NCBI GenBank assembly: GCA_021371965.1
Contig: JAJFVE010000153.1
Location: 1 to 64,000, forward strand
Length of the DNA stretch: 64,000 bases
Reading direction: 5' to 3'
Origin: Planctomycetaceae bacterium
Lineage (GTDB): Bacteria; Planctomycetota; Phycisphaerae; SM23-33
The notes beneath the pieces are model-generated. The model was given only the letters and a program-made list of their open reading frames with translations. It was not told where the DNA came from and did no database searches. Of the stretch, positions 39,789 through 47,924 are shown one piece after another. Numbering within the stretch: the first letter of the stretch is position 1; every line of letters begins with the position of its first letter. The position numbers and the translations under genes were made by a program.

Positions 39789-40199
39789 CTAAAGAGAGAG
39801 GCTCAGCAACGACAGCTTGCCCGCCTGCACGCCGCGGGTGGCGGTGATGGCGTCGCAGATGCGGCGGAGCTGCTCGGCGCGGCCGCGCAGGAGGATCACT
39901 TCCAGACAGCGGTCGTGGTCGAGGTGCACGTGCTGGCTGCACAGCACCGCGTGGTGGTCTTCGTGCTGCAGGCTGGCCAGTTCCTGGCTGAGGCTGTGCG
40001 AGGCATGGCTGTAGATGATCGACAGCACCGCGGCCACCTCGGCCTGCGGGTCCGTCCATTCCTGCTCGACCAGGGCGGCGCGGATCAAGTCTCGCACGGC
40101 CTGGCTGCGGTTGTTGTAGCCGTGGGCCGCCATCCAGGCGTCAAACTTCTCCAGCAGGTCCATCTCGATCGCCAGCGTCGTGCGAGTGAGGTCCGTCAT
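39789..40199 (-). CDS. nikR: Nickel-responsive regulator NikR
   Basis: A 136-residue ribbon-helix-helix repressor with an ACT-like nickel-sensing domain. The N-terminal RTTLAIEMDLLEKFDAWM and NNRSQAVRDLIRAAL form the DNA-binding unit. The nickel ligands match the known spacing exactly: H79, H90, H92, C98 in QHEDHHAVLCSQHVHLDHDR-C. AGGAG precedes the start and TACAAT (minus strand, 40221-40226) may be a -10 box. No clear GTATGA-type operator is seen. It makes sense beside the NiFe-hydrogenase maturation genes 16 kb away. Confidence 0.92.
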   Translation of the reverse strand: MTDLTRTTLAIEMDLLEKFDAWMAAHGYNNRSQAVRDLIRAALVEQEWTDPQAEVAAVLSIIYSHASHSLSQELASLQHEDHHAVLCSQHVHLDHDRCLEVILLRGRAEQLRRICDAITATRGVQAGKLSLLSLSL

Positions 40200-40328
40200 T
40201 GCAGGCTCCTGTGTGAGGGTATTGTAACCGCACCTGATGCGCACGCCCATTGCGATCAGGATTCCCGGTTCCCTGTTCTCAAGTTCCCGATTCCCACGCC
40301 CGGCCTGTCCGCGTATCATGCGCAGGAA

Positions 40329-41393
40329 ATGAGCGGTATTTTGCACATTATCGACGCCCGGACGCCGCAGGACTGCCTCCTGCAATTGGCGCTGCTGGGC
40401 GAGGCCAAAGACGCGGTTGTCTCGGCCGGGCCGCCGCGGCCGTGCGTTGACCTGGACTTGCCCGTCAACGCCGTGCACGCCCCACTGGGACTGGCGGCGC
40501 TGGCGGGGCTGAAGATCAGGCCTCTGGTCTCCACCTCGGCGCGGCGGGCGGTGCATGCCTGGAGCCCGACGGTGCTGCGAACGGCGATGCTGGCGGCGGA
40601 GGGCCTGCCCATCGTACTGAGCCTGCCGTGCATGCCGCCACGCCCGGTGGTGGCGAGGCTCATCGCCGCCGCAGCGCAGCGGGACATTCGCCTGACGGTT
40701 CCTACGGAAAATCTGCGCCGGCAGATGCTCGCCCTGGGAGCCGACGCGACCCGCACGTTCGTGCTGCCCCCGCCCGCGCGGCCGATCAATGACATGGCGC
40801 AGCGGCGCCAGCGCACGCGGGCGGCGCTGGGGATCGCCCCGGGATATTTCCTGGTGGCGGCCCCGGGCGAGATGACGCCGGACGCGGGGCAGAAGTATGC
40901 TTCGTGGACGCACGCGATCGTGCGACGGTTCCTGCCCCAGACGCGAATGGTCATCAGCGGCGAGGGGATGAACCTGTCCAACGTCCGGTCATTCATCGTC
41001 TCGACCGGCTTCGAGAGCGAGCAGTTGACCCCGGCGGGCCGTTTCCCGCTGGCAGACGTTCTGGCCGCAGCCGATGCGGCCATGTTCCTGCCGCGGCGCG
41101 ACGTGGGCGTGGCGCCGGTGGTGGCGGCAATGGCGGCGGGCGTGCCGATCGTGGCTGCCGACACGCCGGACCTGCGCGAGCTGCTCGGCGACGGCGCAGG
41201 CCTGCTGGCGCCGCCGGCCAAGCCGCGGCAGGCATCGGCGGCACTGGCCAAGTTGATCGACGACCCGGCATTGGCGCGCAGCCTTGGCGCTGCTGCCCAG
41301 GAGCGTGCGGCCGAGAAATATTCCGTCAATCGCGCCCGCGGCGTGATGGCCGAATGCTACAGGGTGGCGCAGACTTTCCAGCCTGTGCCGTGA
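40329..41393 (+). CDS. Putative GT4-type glycosyltransferase
   Basis: A 354-residue protein. The C-terminal half has GT-B features of family 4: GYFLVAAPGEMTPDAGQKYA, VISGEGMNLSNVRSF, the acidic-helix region AAMAAGVPIVAADTPDLREL and LLAPPAKPRQASAALAKLID. The N-terminal half is short and divergent, without obvious acceptor motifs. The start ATG has AGGAA only 2 nt away. It heads a plus-strand set of envelope-sugar genes and is divergent from nikR. Confidence 0.7.
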   Translation: MSGILHIIDARTPQDCLLQLALLGEAKDAVVSAGPPRPCVDLDLPVNAVHAPLGLAALAGLKIRPLVSTSARRAVHAWSPTVLRTAMLAAEGLPIVLSLPCMPPRPVVARLIAAAAQRDIRLTVPTENLRRQMLALGADATRTFVLPPPARPINDMAQRRQRTRAALGIAPGYFLVAAPGEMTPDAGQKYASWTHAIVRRFLPQTRMVISGEGMNLSNVRSFIVSTGFESEQLTPAGRFPLADVLAAADAAMFLPRRDVGVAPVVAAMAAGVPIVAADTPDLRELLGDGAGLLAPPAKPRQASAALAKLIDDPALARSLGAAAQERAAEKYSVNRARGVMAECYRVAQTFQPVP

Positions 41394-41434
41394 CAGCCTG
41401 GAAAGGCTGTCCCACCCGCGGCACCCGGTTCGGG

Positions 41435-41440
41435 TATAAT
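41435..41440 (+). promoter_or_regulatory. -10 box upstream of tandem kinase gene
   Basis: A perfect TATAAT lies 23 bp before the GTG start of the tandem kinase gene. No good -35 partner at 16-18 bp. Confidence 0.4.
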
Positions 41441-41463
41441 CGGCGGTTTCAGGAATCCCCCGC

Positions 41464-43242
41464 GTGACACAACCACAACACAAGACAGCCTCGCGTCGCA
41501 GCGCCGGCGTGCACTACGCTGACGAGGCCGCGCGCGCGCTGCTGGCGGGGCATCTGGGCGTGGTGGAAGACCCTGCGGCCGCGGGTTGGCAACTCGTCAA
41601 GCGCAACGCCTCGCGCTGCGTGTGGCGCGGCAGCGTCGGCGGGCAGAGCGTGTACCTCAAGCAGTTTCACGCCCGCTCGCTGGGACGCCGCCTGATACGG
41701 GCGCTAGGCGTCAGCCGCGCGCGGCGGGAGATGCACTTCGCCGCGGCGCTGCAGCGCGCGGGCGTCGAGGCCGTGCCAATCCTCGCCTGGGCCTGCGGGG
41801 GCGGGCGCGAGTGGGTGGTCAGCCGCGCCGTCGAGCCGGCCTCGAACCTTGATGCCTGGCACGAGGCCAAAGCCGCCGACCGCGGCGGCAGCGGGCTGGG
41901 GCGCGTCGAGGAGGCCTCGGCCGCCCTGGCGGGCATGATCGCCCGCATGCATAGGGCGGGCATTTTTCACCAGGATCTGCATTGCGGCAACATCCTGATC
42001 AAAGGCGGCCAAGGCCCGGTGCAACTTGTGCTGATGGACCTTCACCGCATCTCGCAGGGGCGTGCGACGCGGGCGGCGATGGCGGCCAACCTCGCCCAGT
42101 TGCTCTGCGACCGTTGCGATTTCACGACTCGCAGCCAGCGCCTGCGGTTTCTCAAGCATTACCTGGCAGCCCTGGGCGGCGACGGCACGGCCCGCGGGTG
42201 GCAGATGATGATCGAGCGGAGCGCCGCCCGCCACCGGCGGGGCATCCGCGGCAAGCGCGACCGGCGCGTGCTCAAAGACAACGCCTATTTCGCCCGCATC
42301 AAGCTCGCCCGCGGCTGGCGCGGGCACGTCGTGCTGGCCAGCAAGCGCAAGTTCCCGCCGTCGGTGGCGTGTGAAGCGACGTTCGAGGCCGATCAGTGGA
42401 AGACACTGCTGGAGCGCCCCGAGAGTCTGCTCGAAGGCGATGTCGAGGTGCTCAAGGATTCGCGATCGAGCCTCGTCGTGCGGCGCAGCGTCGCCATGGG
42501 CGGGCGAGAGATCGCCATGCACATCAAACGCCCGCGGCGCAAGCAGTGGTACAAGATCGTTATCGACTGCTTCCGCCCCAGCCGTCCGGTGCGGGCCTTT
42601 GAACTCGGCCACGGGCTGCTCACGCGGCGCATCGCGACGGCCTTGCCGCTGGCGGCGCTGGAGCGGCGATGGGGACCGCTGCTGCTGGACAGCATCCTGA
42701 TCACCGAGACGGTCTTGTGCCCGCGGCTGAACGACTTTTTCAACGCGCACCTATCGGTGCCGCCCAGCGGCGAGCAGCAGCTCACGCCCACCCAGCAGCG
42801 CCAGCTCGCCCAGGACGTGCTGACGGAGATGGGCCGCCTGCTCCAGCGCCTCCATGACAACAACTACGCCCACCGCGACCTCAAGGCCAACAACATGCTG
42901 GTGCACTGGCGGGGCGGGCGCTGCCCGGGCATCGTCCTGGTGGACCTCGACGGCCTGCGCCCCGTGCGGCTGCTGACGCAGCGCCGCAGGTTTCAGGGTC
43001 TGATGCGGCTCAACGTCTCGCTGCTGAATTGCCCGGTCGTCAACCACGCCGGGCAGCTTCGCATGCTGCTGGGCTACCTGCGGCGCCCCGGCAGCGGGCG
43101 CATCAACTTCAAACCGTACTGGCGCGTGCTCGAGGCCTGGTCGGCCCGCAAGCTCCGCCAGCAGATCCGATCGCGCCGCATTACCCAGGCCGCCCTGCGG
43201 CAGCGCCAGGGCGACGGTGGCCGCTCCACCTTGCCGATATGA
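41464..43242 (+). CDS. Tandem lipopolysaccharide-kinase-like protein (two kinase domains)
   Basis: A 592-residue protein carrying two KdkA/InaA/WaaP-type kinase lobes. The first catalytic loop is FHQDLHCGNILIKG (about 168-181) followed by LVLMDLHRIS; the second is AHRDLKANNMLV (about 469-480) followed by IVLVDLDGLR. Each half therefore has the HxDLxxxN and D(L/F)-type metal motifs. Such enzymes phosphorylate lipid-A core sugars. The start is GTG with AGGAA about 9 nt upstream. Its stop overlaps the GT9 gene. One domain may be regulatory; the sequence does not decide which. Confidence 0.8.
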   Translation: MTQPQHKTASRRSAGVHYADEAARALLAGHLGVVEDPAAAGWQLVKRNASRCVWRGSVGGQSVYLKQFHARSLGRRLIRALGVSRARREMHFAAALQRAGVEAVPILAWACGGGREWVVSRAVEPASNLDAWHEAKAADRGGSGLGRVEEASAALAGMIARMHRAGIFHQDLHCGNILIKGGQGPVQLVLMDLHRISQGRATRAAMAANLAQLLCDRCDFTTRSQRLRFLKHYLAALGGDGTARGWQMMIERSAARHRRGIRGKRDRRVLKDNAYFARIKLARGWRGHVVLASKRKFPPSVACEATFEADQWKTLLERPESLLEGDVEVLKDSRSSLVVRRSVAMGGREIAMHIKRPRRKQWYKIVIDCFRPSRPVRAFELGHGLLTRRIATALPLAALERRWGPLLLDSILITETVLCPRLNDFFNAHLSVPPSGEQQLTPTQQRQLAQDVLTEMGRLLQRLHDNNYAHRDLKANNMLVHWRGGRCPGIVLVDLDGLRPVRLLTQRRRFQGLMRLNVSLLNCPVVNHAGQLRMLLGYLRRPGSGRINFKPYWRVLEAWSARKLRQQIRSRRITQAALRQRQGDGGRSTLPI

Positions 43243-44285
43243 TCGCAACCACCTCATCCTCACCGCGGCGCGTGTTGATCCTCAAGCCCAGCTCGCTGGG
43301 CGACGTGGTGACGGCAGTGCCTGTCTTGCGGGCGCTGCGGCGACAGTTCCCCGACGCCCACATCACGTGGATGCTCTCGACGACCTGCGCGCCGGTGCTC
43401 GCCCACGACAGCGACCTCAGCGAAGTCATGCTCTTCGACCGCAAGCGTCTGGGGCACTGCTGGCGCTCGCCCGCAGCCGCGGCCGACCTGGCCAGGTTCC
43501 TGCTGGCCTTGCGCCGCGGTCGGTATGATTGGGTGCTCGACCTCCAAGGCCTGCTGCGCAGCGGTATCTTTTCCTGGATGACCCGCAGCCCCCTGCGGGC
43601 GGGCTTTGCCGACGCGCGAGAGGCGGCATGGATGCTCTACACGCATCGCGTCCGCACCTGCGTGCCGCATACCGTGGATCGCAATCTTGCCCTGGCCGCG
43701 GCCGTCGGCCTCGACGCACGCGGGCAAGACATGACCCTGCAGGTGGCCCCGGCGGCGCGAGACGACGCGGCCGCCATGCTCGCCGGGCATGGTCTCAAGC
43801 CGAAGCAGTTCATCGTGGCCGTGCCGCCCACTCGATGGGTGACCAAGCAATACCCGGTGCGGCATTGGCGGACGGTGGTAGCCGCCCTGGCCAAGCGCCT
43901 GCCGGTGGTGCTGCTGGGTTCGTACACCGAGCGGGCCCTATGCCAGGCAGTGGCGGCCGACCAGGGCAGCGGCGTGATCGACCTGAGCGGGCGCACCGAC
44001 GCAGCGCACCTGGTGGCGATGATCGCCTCCGGCGCCGCGGTGGTCTGCTGCGACTCGGCGGCGAAGTTTATCGCCCCGGCTGTGGGCGTGGACGTGGTGA
44101 CGCTGATCGGACCGACGCGGCCGGAGCGGACGGGCGCGTACCTTCGCGGGCGGAACCTGGTGGCCGATGTTCCCTGTCAGGGCTGCCTGAGGCGCCGCTG
44201 CCCGCATGTGACATGCATGCAATCGATCGAACCGCAAGCGGTCGTCGCCGCCGTGACGGCGGGGCTCGCCAATGGAGTACCCTGA
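43239..44285 (+). CDS. Heptosyltransferase-like GT9 glycosyltransferase
   Basis: A 348-residue GT-B enzyme of family 9, predicted to add heptose or a related sugar to a lipopolysaccharide core. Motifs: VLILKPSSLGDVVTAVPVLR at the N-terminus, DWVLDLQGLLRSG, IVAVPPTRWVTKQYPV and the sugar-nucleotide region DSAAKFIAPAVGVDVVTLIG-PT. Two Cys clusters near the end (CQGCLRRRCPHVTC) are typical of the family. It overlaps the kinase stop (ATGA) and the DUF2062 start, so kinase and transferase are probably co-translated and act on the same glycan. Confidence 0.88.
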   Translation: MIATTSSSPRRVLILKPSSLGDVVTAVPVLRALRRQFPDAHITWMLSTTCAPVLAHDSDLSEVMLFDRKRLGHCWRSPAAAADLARFLLALRRGRYDWVLDLQGLLRSGIFSWMTRSPLRAGFADAREAAWMLYTHRVRTCVPHTVDRNLALAAAVGLDARGQDMTLQVAPAARDDAAAMLAGHGLKPKQFIVAVPPTRWVTKQYPVRHWRTVVAALAKRLPVVLLGSYTERALCQAVAADQGSGVIDLSGRTDAAHLVAMIASGAAVVCCDSAAKFIAPAVGVDVVTLIGPTRPERTGAYLRGRNLVADVPCQGCLRRRCPHVTCMQSIEPQAVVAAVTAGLANGVP

Positions 44286-44836
44286 TGGCCTACCGTTACA
44301 TTGCCAACAAGATCAAGAACTTCGTGGTGCACAAGATCCTGCGGCTGGACGACACGCCGCACCGGATCGCCCTGGGAGTGGCCATCGGGATGTTCGTCAC
44401 GTGGACGCCGACGATCGGCGCCCAGATGGCGATCGTCGTGGGGCTGTGCGCGATCTTCCGGGCCAACAAGGTTGTGGGGGTTCCGCTGGTCTGGATCTCC
44501 AACCCCTTCACGCTGATACCCGTTTACGGACCTAATTACTGGGTCGGCGTGCAGGTGATGAAACTCTTCGGCCGCCAATACACGTGGGAGTCGTTCATGA
44601 ACGCCTTCAAGACGGCGCTGCAGTCGACGCCGACGTGGTACGAGAAGGTTCAGCACTGGTGGGGGGCGCTGGATCCGATCCTGGTTCCTCTGTGGGTGGG
44701 CAGCGTGATCGTCGGGGCGGTTCTGGGCATCATTGCATACATCGCCACGTACTACGGCGTGATCGGATACCGGGCGCTGCACGGGCGTCTCTCCGCCGAC
44801 GCCGCGGCCGAGCCGCCGGTCGAGCCCAAGAAGTAA
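44285..44836 (+). CDS. DUF2062 membrane protein
   Basis: A 183-residue DUF2062 protein with two or three membrane helices (IALGVAIGMFVTWTPTIGAQ and LVPLWVGSVIVGAVLGIIAY) and the family phrase PLVWISNPFTLIPVYGPNYW. The family's function is unknown but it often sits with glycosyltransferase genes, as here. It starts in a TGATG overlap with the GT9 gene. Confidence 0.8.
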   Translation: MAYRYIANKIKNFVVHKILRLDDTPHRIALGVAIGMFVTWTPTIGAQMAIVVGLCAIFRANKVVGVPLVWISNPFTLIPVYGPNYWVGVQVMKLFGRQYTWESFMNAFKTALQSTPTWYEKVQHWWGALDPILVPLWVGSVIVGAVLGIIAYIATYYGVIGYRALHGRLSADAAAEPPVEPKK

Positions 44837-44847
44837 TTCAAACAGCG

Positions 44848-44876
44848 TTCTTCCGCGCCGGATTCGCTGGTATAAT
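44848..44876 (+). promoter_or_regulatory. Promoter with perfect TATAAT
   Basis: TATAAT at 44871-44876 with TTCTTC 17 bp upstream (44848-44853), 43 bp before the ATG of the DUF2617-like gene. The -35 match is weak. Confidence 0.45.
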
Positions 44877-44919
44877 GGGCATAGCTGGAAACTGGAGCCA
44901 ACGGAGCAGGACTTGCCCC

Positions 44920-45468
44920 ATGAATACTGGGCAGAAACAAAGCGTCGCCAGCCTGAGATTCTTCTTGTTCGACCGCCCGCTGCACCCGGAGCTGTTCGAC
45001 ATCTACCACGACCACCACGTGGTCAAGAGCGGCTACGAAGCGCAGATCTGGGTGACCGGGTGCAGCCACGTCATCGCCTTTCACCAGGAACGTTCGACGC
45101 TCGTTGAAGTGGTTGCCCCCGAGGGCAGCGATCTGCCCCAGCGCGGCCGCCTGATCGAGATGCCTTTCCGCGGCGAGAACGAGCACGAGCAGAGCCAGCA
45201 CGGCGGCGTGCATTACATCATGAGTTTCCAGGTCGAGACGATGAGCCCGCAGGTGTACTCCAAGACGCACCACGACCTGGCCCGCGTCGGCGCCCAGCGC
45301 GGGCTGTTCGTGCCCTTCCCGATGTGGATGACCCGCCCGCCCCTGACGCCTTTCACGTTCATCGACTACGACGCCAAACCCGAGGCCCTGCACGTCTTCG
45401 CCTTCCACGCCTTCCCCGAAGACCTCACCGTCGTCAAGACGATGACGATCTTTGAACTGGCCAAATGA
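44920..45468 (+). CDS. DUF2617-like conserved hypothetical protein
   Basis: A 182-residue soluble protein that looks like the DUF2617 family (LHPELFDIYHDHHVVKSGYE, WVTGCSHVIAFHQERSTLVE, LPQRGRLIEMPFRGENEHE). Its function is unknown. Many His and acidic residues and a patterned beta/alpha layout suggest a small binding domain. No signal peptide. It has its own promoter-like box and is followed by an inverted repeat facing the histidine kinase gene, so it is probably monocistronic. The family name is from memory of its pattern and is tentative. Confidence 0.55.
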   Translation: MNTGQKQSVASLRFFLFDRPLHPELFDIYHDHHVVKSGYEAQIWVTGCSHVIAFHQERSTLVEVVAPEGSDLPQRGRLIEMPFRGENEHEQSQHGGVHYIMSFQVETMSPQVYSKTHHDLARVGAQRGLFVPFPMWMTRPPLTPFTFIDYDAKPEALHVFAFHAFPEDLTVVKTMTIFELAK

Positions 45469-45483
45469 AACCGGCAGCGGAAT

Positions 45484-45619
45484 TGACCGCAGAGGCACCA
45501 GGGAGACGAGGTAAGAAGTAAACGGATTGGGGGATTCCATGCGGCCTGGACACGCTCTTGGCGTCCTTTGCGGTTGATTCTCCCCGTTCCCCCTCGTCTT
45601 CTCTGTACCTCTGTGGTCA
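45484..45619. repeat. Inverted repeat between convergent genes
   Basis: A 28-bp arm starting TGACCGCAGAGGCACCAGGG (45484) pairs 22/28 with 45592-45619. The right arm overlaps the stop codon of the histidine kinase gene. The CCGCAGAGG core recalls the 9-bp units at 19233. Likely also a bidirectional transcript end. Confidence 0.65.
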
Positions 45620-46858
45620 GTTGTTCGCTTGGCACAACGGCAGGCGGACAGTGAAGGTGGAGCCTTTGCCCAGGTCGCTCTGCAGCTCCATGTTCCCGCC
45701 GAATCGTTCGACCAGCGTCTTGGCGCCGGCCAGGCCCACGCCGGTCCCGGCGATCCCGCTGGCGCGGGCGTTGGCGGCCCGGTAGAACTCCTTGAAGAGC
45801 TTGGGAATTTCCTGCTCGGGCACACCCATTCCCGTGTCGGCTACCGACAGCACCGCCCACGAACCCTCGCGGCGAAGCTGCACATTGACACTTCCAGCCG
45901 GCGTGTACTTCACCGCGTTGGAGACCAGGTTAGACAGGATGAGCTGGCAGGCCTTGGCGTCGATGCGGACGCTCACGCGCTGGTCCGGCAGACTCGTCTG
46001 GAACGCCAGGGCCTTGGCGCGGGCCTGCTCGCGATATGGTTCAGCGACCGCCTGCGTCTGCTCGGTCAGGTCCAGCACCTCGACCTTGCCCAGCGGCGCG
46101 GCCGACTTGACATACGCCAGCTCGGTCAGGTCCTGGATGAGCTGGATCATGTGGTCGCCCCGCCGGGCGATACGGACGGCCATGTCGGCCGCGTTCGAGC
46201 CGGCGGCCGCCGTGCGACCGAGCAGGTCCGCCATCATCTTGACAGCCGCCACCGGGCTCTTGAGCTCGTGCACCATCAATCGCATGAAGGAGGCCTTCTC
46301 CTGCTCGATGCGTTTCATCGTCGCCAGGTCATCGTAGAGCCTGGCGTGGTAGAGGGCATAGGCGATGATTCGAGCGACATTTTGCAGCGGCAGCAGGTCG
46401 GCCTCAACAAAGTGCCCCTCCTGCCCGTTGATCAACTGCACCACGCCGACCAGCGTGTCCTTGAAGAGGGCTGGGGCGCAAAGAACGTCGCGCGTGCGGA
46501 AGCTGTTGAGCCGATCCCAGGCATCGTCAAAATGCAGGCCCGGCGCGATAGCCGACAGGTCCCCGTAGGCGTCAGGCACGTGGAATGCTCTTTGGTGCGT
46601 CGCACAATAGCCTGCCAGCGACTGCTCGTCGATGGGCACGTGGATTATCTGCGCGACGTTGCCGATGGTAGCGACTGACTTCAGTTCGGCTGTGGCGTGA
46701 TCGACGAGATAGATGGCCGCACGCTCGGCCTTGCGGTCTTCGCAGACGGCCTTGGCGACATCCTCCAGGACGGCAGGAAGTTCGACCTCGCCGAGCATGC
46801 GGTCATAGAGGCCAAATAACCATTCGTCGATCTGCTTACCGCTGTGAAAAACACTCAT
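45617..46858 (-). CDS. GAF-domain sensor histidine kinase
   Basis: A 413-residue cytoplasmic sensor kinase. A GAF domain occupies about 25-170 (AIYLVDHATAELKSVATIGN … PALFKDTLVGVVQLINGQEG). HisKA has the phospho-acceptor H197 in MRLMVHELKSPVAAVKMM. The ATPase domain has N box LILSNLVSNAVKYTPAG, G1 VADTGMGVPEQEIPKLF and G2 GTGVGLAGAKTLVERFGG. No response regulator is adjacent. No membrane helix, so the signal is likely intracellular. GGAGG lies 12 nt before the start. Confidence 0.9.
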   Translation of the reverse strand: MSVFHSGKQIDEWLFGLYDRMLGEVELPAVLEDVAKAVCEDRKAERAAIYLVDHATAELKSVATIGNVAQIIHVPIDEQSLAGYCATHQRAFHVPDAYGDLSAIAPGLHFDDAWDRLNSFRTRDVLCAPALFKDTLVGVVQLINGQEGHFVEADLLPLQNVARIIAYALYHARLYDDLATMKRIEQEKASFMRLMVHELKSPVAAVKMMADLLGRTAAAGSNAADMAVRIARRGDHMIQLIQDLTELAYVKSAAPLGKVEVLDLTEQTQAVAEPYREQARAKALAFQTSLPDQRVSVRIDAKACQLILSNLVSNAVKYTPAGSVNVQLRREGSWAVLSVADTGMGVPEQEIPKLFKEFYRAANARASGIAGTGVGLAGAKTLVERFGGNMELQSDLGKGSTFTVRLPLCQANN

Positions 46859-46969
46859 CCGGCACACATGCCTCCGCTGTGGTCGTGAACAGCGACAGAT
46901 ATTACGGCTTAACCTGAAGAAAAGCAATGCTATACGAGCTAAATAAGATAAATATTGTCCAAGTTGGGG

Positions 46970-47101
46970 GTGGCAGAGCGAGATCGCAAGTACGCCATGA
47001 TCGAGATGTTCGAAAAGCGCATCGTGGAGGTGATGGCCATGAACGAAGGCCCATGGATCTTCAGCCCCGCCTCGGTGCGGCGCACGCCGACGGGAAAGTG
47101 A
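46970..47101 (+). CDS. Possible small or vestigial ORF
   Basis: From a GTG, 43 codons read VAERDRKYAMIEMFEKRIVE, then VMAMNEGPWIFSPASVRRTP and TGK. GGGGG precedes the GTG. Composition is protein-like, but there is no family, and the region is otherwise an intergenic spacer between the histidine kinase (divergent start at 46858) and arfB. It could equally be a remnant of a longer gene. Confidence 0.2.
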   Translation: MAERDRKYAMIEMFEKRIVEVMAMNEGPWIFSPASVRRTPTGK

Positions 47102-47137
47102 TTCATCGCCGTCAACGTGTGAGCCTCCCACACTGAT

Positions 47138-47557
47138 CTATTCCTGAACGCTCTTGCGGCGAAGCGATTTGGTGGCCGCGCGGCGGCGCTTGGATTCCAG
47201 GCGTTTGTGGCGCGAGGCGGCGGAGGGTTTGGTAGGTTTTCGCGCTCGCGGGGGGCGGGAGGCCGAGCGGATCAGCCCGGCCAGGCGCTCGATGGCGTCC
47301 TGACGATTGGCGCCTTGCGTGCGGTAGCGGCGGGCCTCGATGATCAACTCGCCTGCCGCGTTGAGCCGCCTGCCCGCCAGCGTCGTCAGCCGGCGGCGCA
47401 CGGCCTCGGGCAGCGTCTCGTTGCCCGCAAGGTCGAAGCGAAGCTGCACGGCGGTGGACACCTTGTTGACGTTCTGCCCGCCCGGGCCGGCGCTGCGGAT
47501 GAAATCCAGGCGCAGATCTTTTTCGTCTATCGAAATGCCAGGGGCGATCTCAATCAT
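47138..47557 (-). CDS. arfB: Ribosome-rescue peptidyl-tRNA hydrolase ArfB
   Basis: A 139-residue release-factor-like hydrolase that frees peptides from stalled ribosomes. The GGQ motif is at residues 26-28 (RSAGPGGQNVNKVSTAVQLR), and the basic C-terminal tail (KRLESKRRRAATKSLRRKS) is the helix that enters the mRNA channel. Start MIEIAPGIS is chosen on family length; a GTG one codon upstream is possible. An inverted pair of dispersed repeats lies just beyond its start. Confidence 0.9.
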   Translation of the reverse strand: MIEIAPGISIDEKDLRLDFIRSAGPGGQNVNKVSTAVQLRFDLAGNETLPEAVRRRLTTLAGRRLNAAGELIIEARRYRTQGANRQDAIERLAGLIRSASRPPRARKPTKPSAASRHKRLESKRRRAATKSLRRKSVQE

Positions 47558-47617
47558 CACTTCGTCATTGTGGCCGCATCGACGCGGCGACACAACAGGA
47601 AAGGTTGAACATCCCAG

Positions 47618-47710
47618 CGGCGCAAGTTCCGCCGCTAACGTGCGTGTCTGCATCATCTTGTTCCGTCAGCGGTCGAGTTCTCATGGGGTCTTCGACTTGC
47701 TCGACGGGTC
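47618..47710. repeat. Facing pair of GTTAGCGG dispersed repeats (copies D and C)
   Basis: Copy D on the minus strand reads GTTAGCGGCGGAACTTGCGC (47620-47639). Copy C on the plus strand begins CAGCGGTCGAGTTCTC at 47667 and continues to TCTTCGACTTGCTCGACGGG at 47708. The pair forms an imperfect inverted repeat around a 27-bp spacer. Confidence 0.65.
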
Positions 47711-47736
47711 GTTTCCCTGATCCACTGAAGAAAATC

Positions 47737-47765
47737 TTGCAAAGCGTGCCGATAGCGGCTATAGT
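47737..47765 (+). promoter_or_regulatory. Promoter of the tetR-RND operon
   Basis: TTGCAA (47737-47742) and TATAGT (47760-47765) are spaced 17 bp apart, a good sigma70 match. The palindromic operator begins 3 bp downstream, covering the probable start point. Confidence 0.65.
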
Positions 47766-47768
47766 TAT

Positions 47769-47784
47769 GACTGACCGGTCAGTC
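47769..47784. promoter_or_regulatory. TetR-type palindromic operator
   Basis: GACTGACCGGTCAGTC is a perfect 16-bp palindrome of the form bound by TetR/AcrR regulators. Its position just after the -10 box implies repression by promoter blockage, with the adjacent TetR gene product the obvious ligand-controlled binder. Confidence 0.8.
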
Positions 47785-47924
47785 GCGCTGAATAGTAAGC
47801 GGAAAGTGAACTGAACGGCCGCTAGTAGGTATATGACCTTACCTGAAAAGCAAGATGGCGGATGGCGGGCCGGGCTCCAGGAAAGAGTTGTCCGATCTGA
47901 AATCCGCTATCGGAGTGATTGACC

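Larger units (their letters stand above)
47558..47924. other. Intergenic region between arfB and tetR
   Basis: This 367-bp gap holds two facing copies of the GTTAGCGG repeat (47618-47710), then the tetR promoter and operator (47737-47784). The remaining ~140 bp before the tetR start is a leader in which I see no gene, although it ends with GGAG before the GTG. Confidence 0.6.

Noticed and set aside
39789..40913. 374-codon reading of the nikR frame
   Set aside because: The upstream part is antisense to the glycosyltransferase; NikR begins at 40199 with AGGAG upstream.
46939..47133. 64-codon minus-strand frame between histidine kinase and arfB
   Set aside because: No ribosome site, no family, and it is antisense to an equally weak plus-strand frame.
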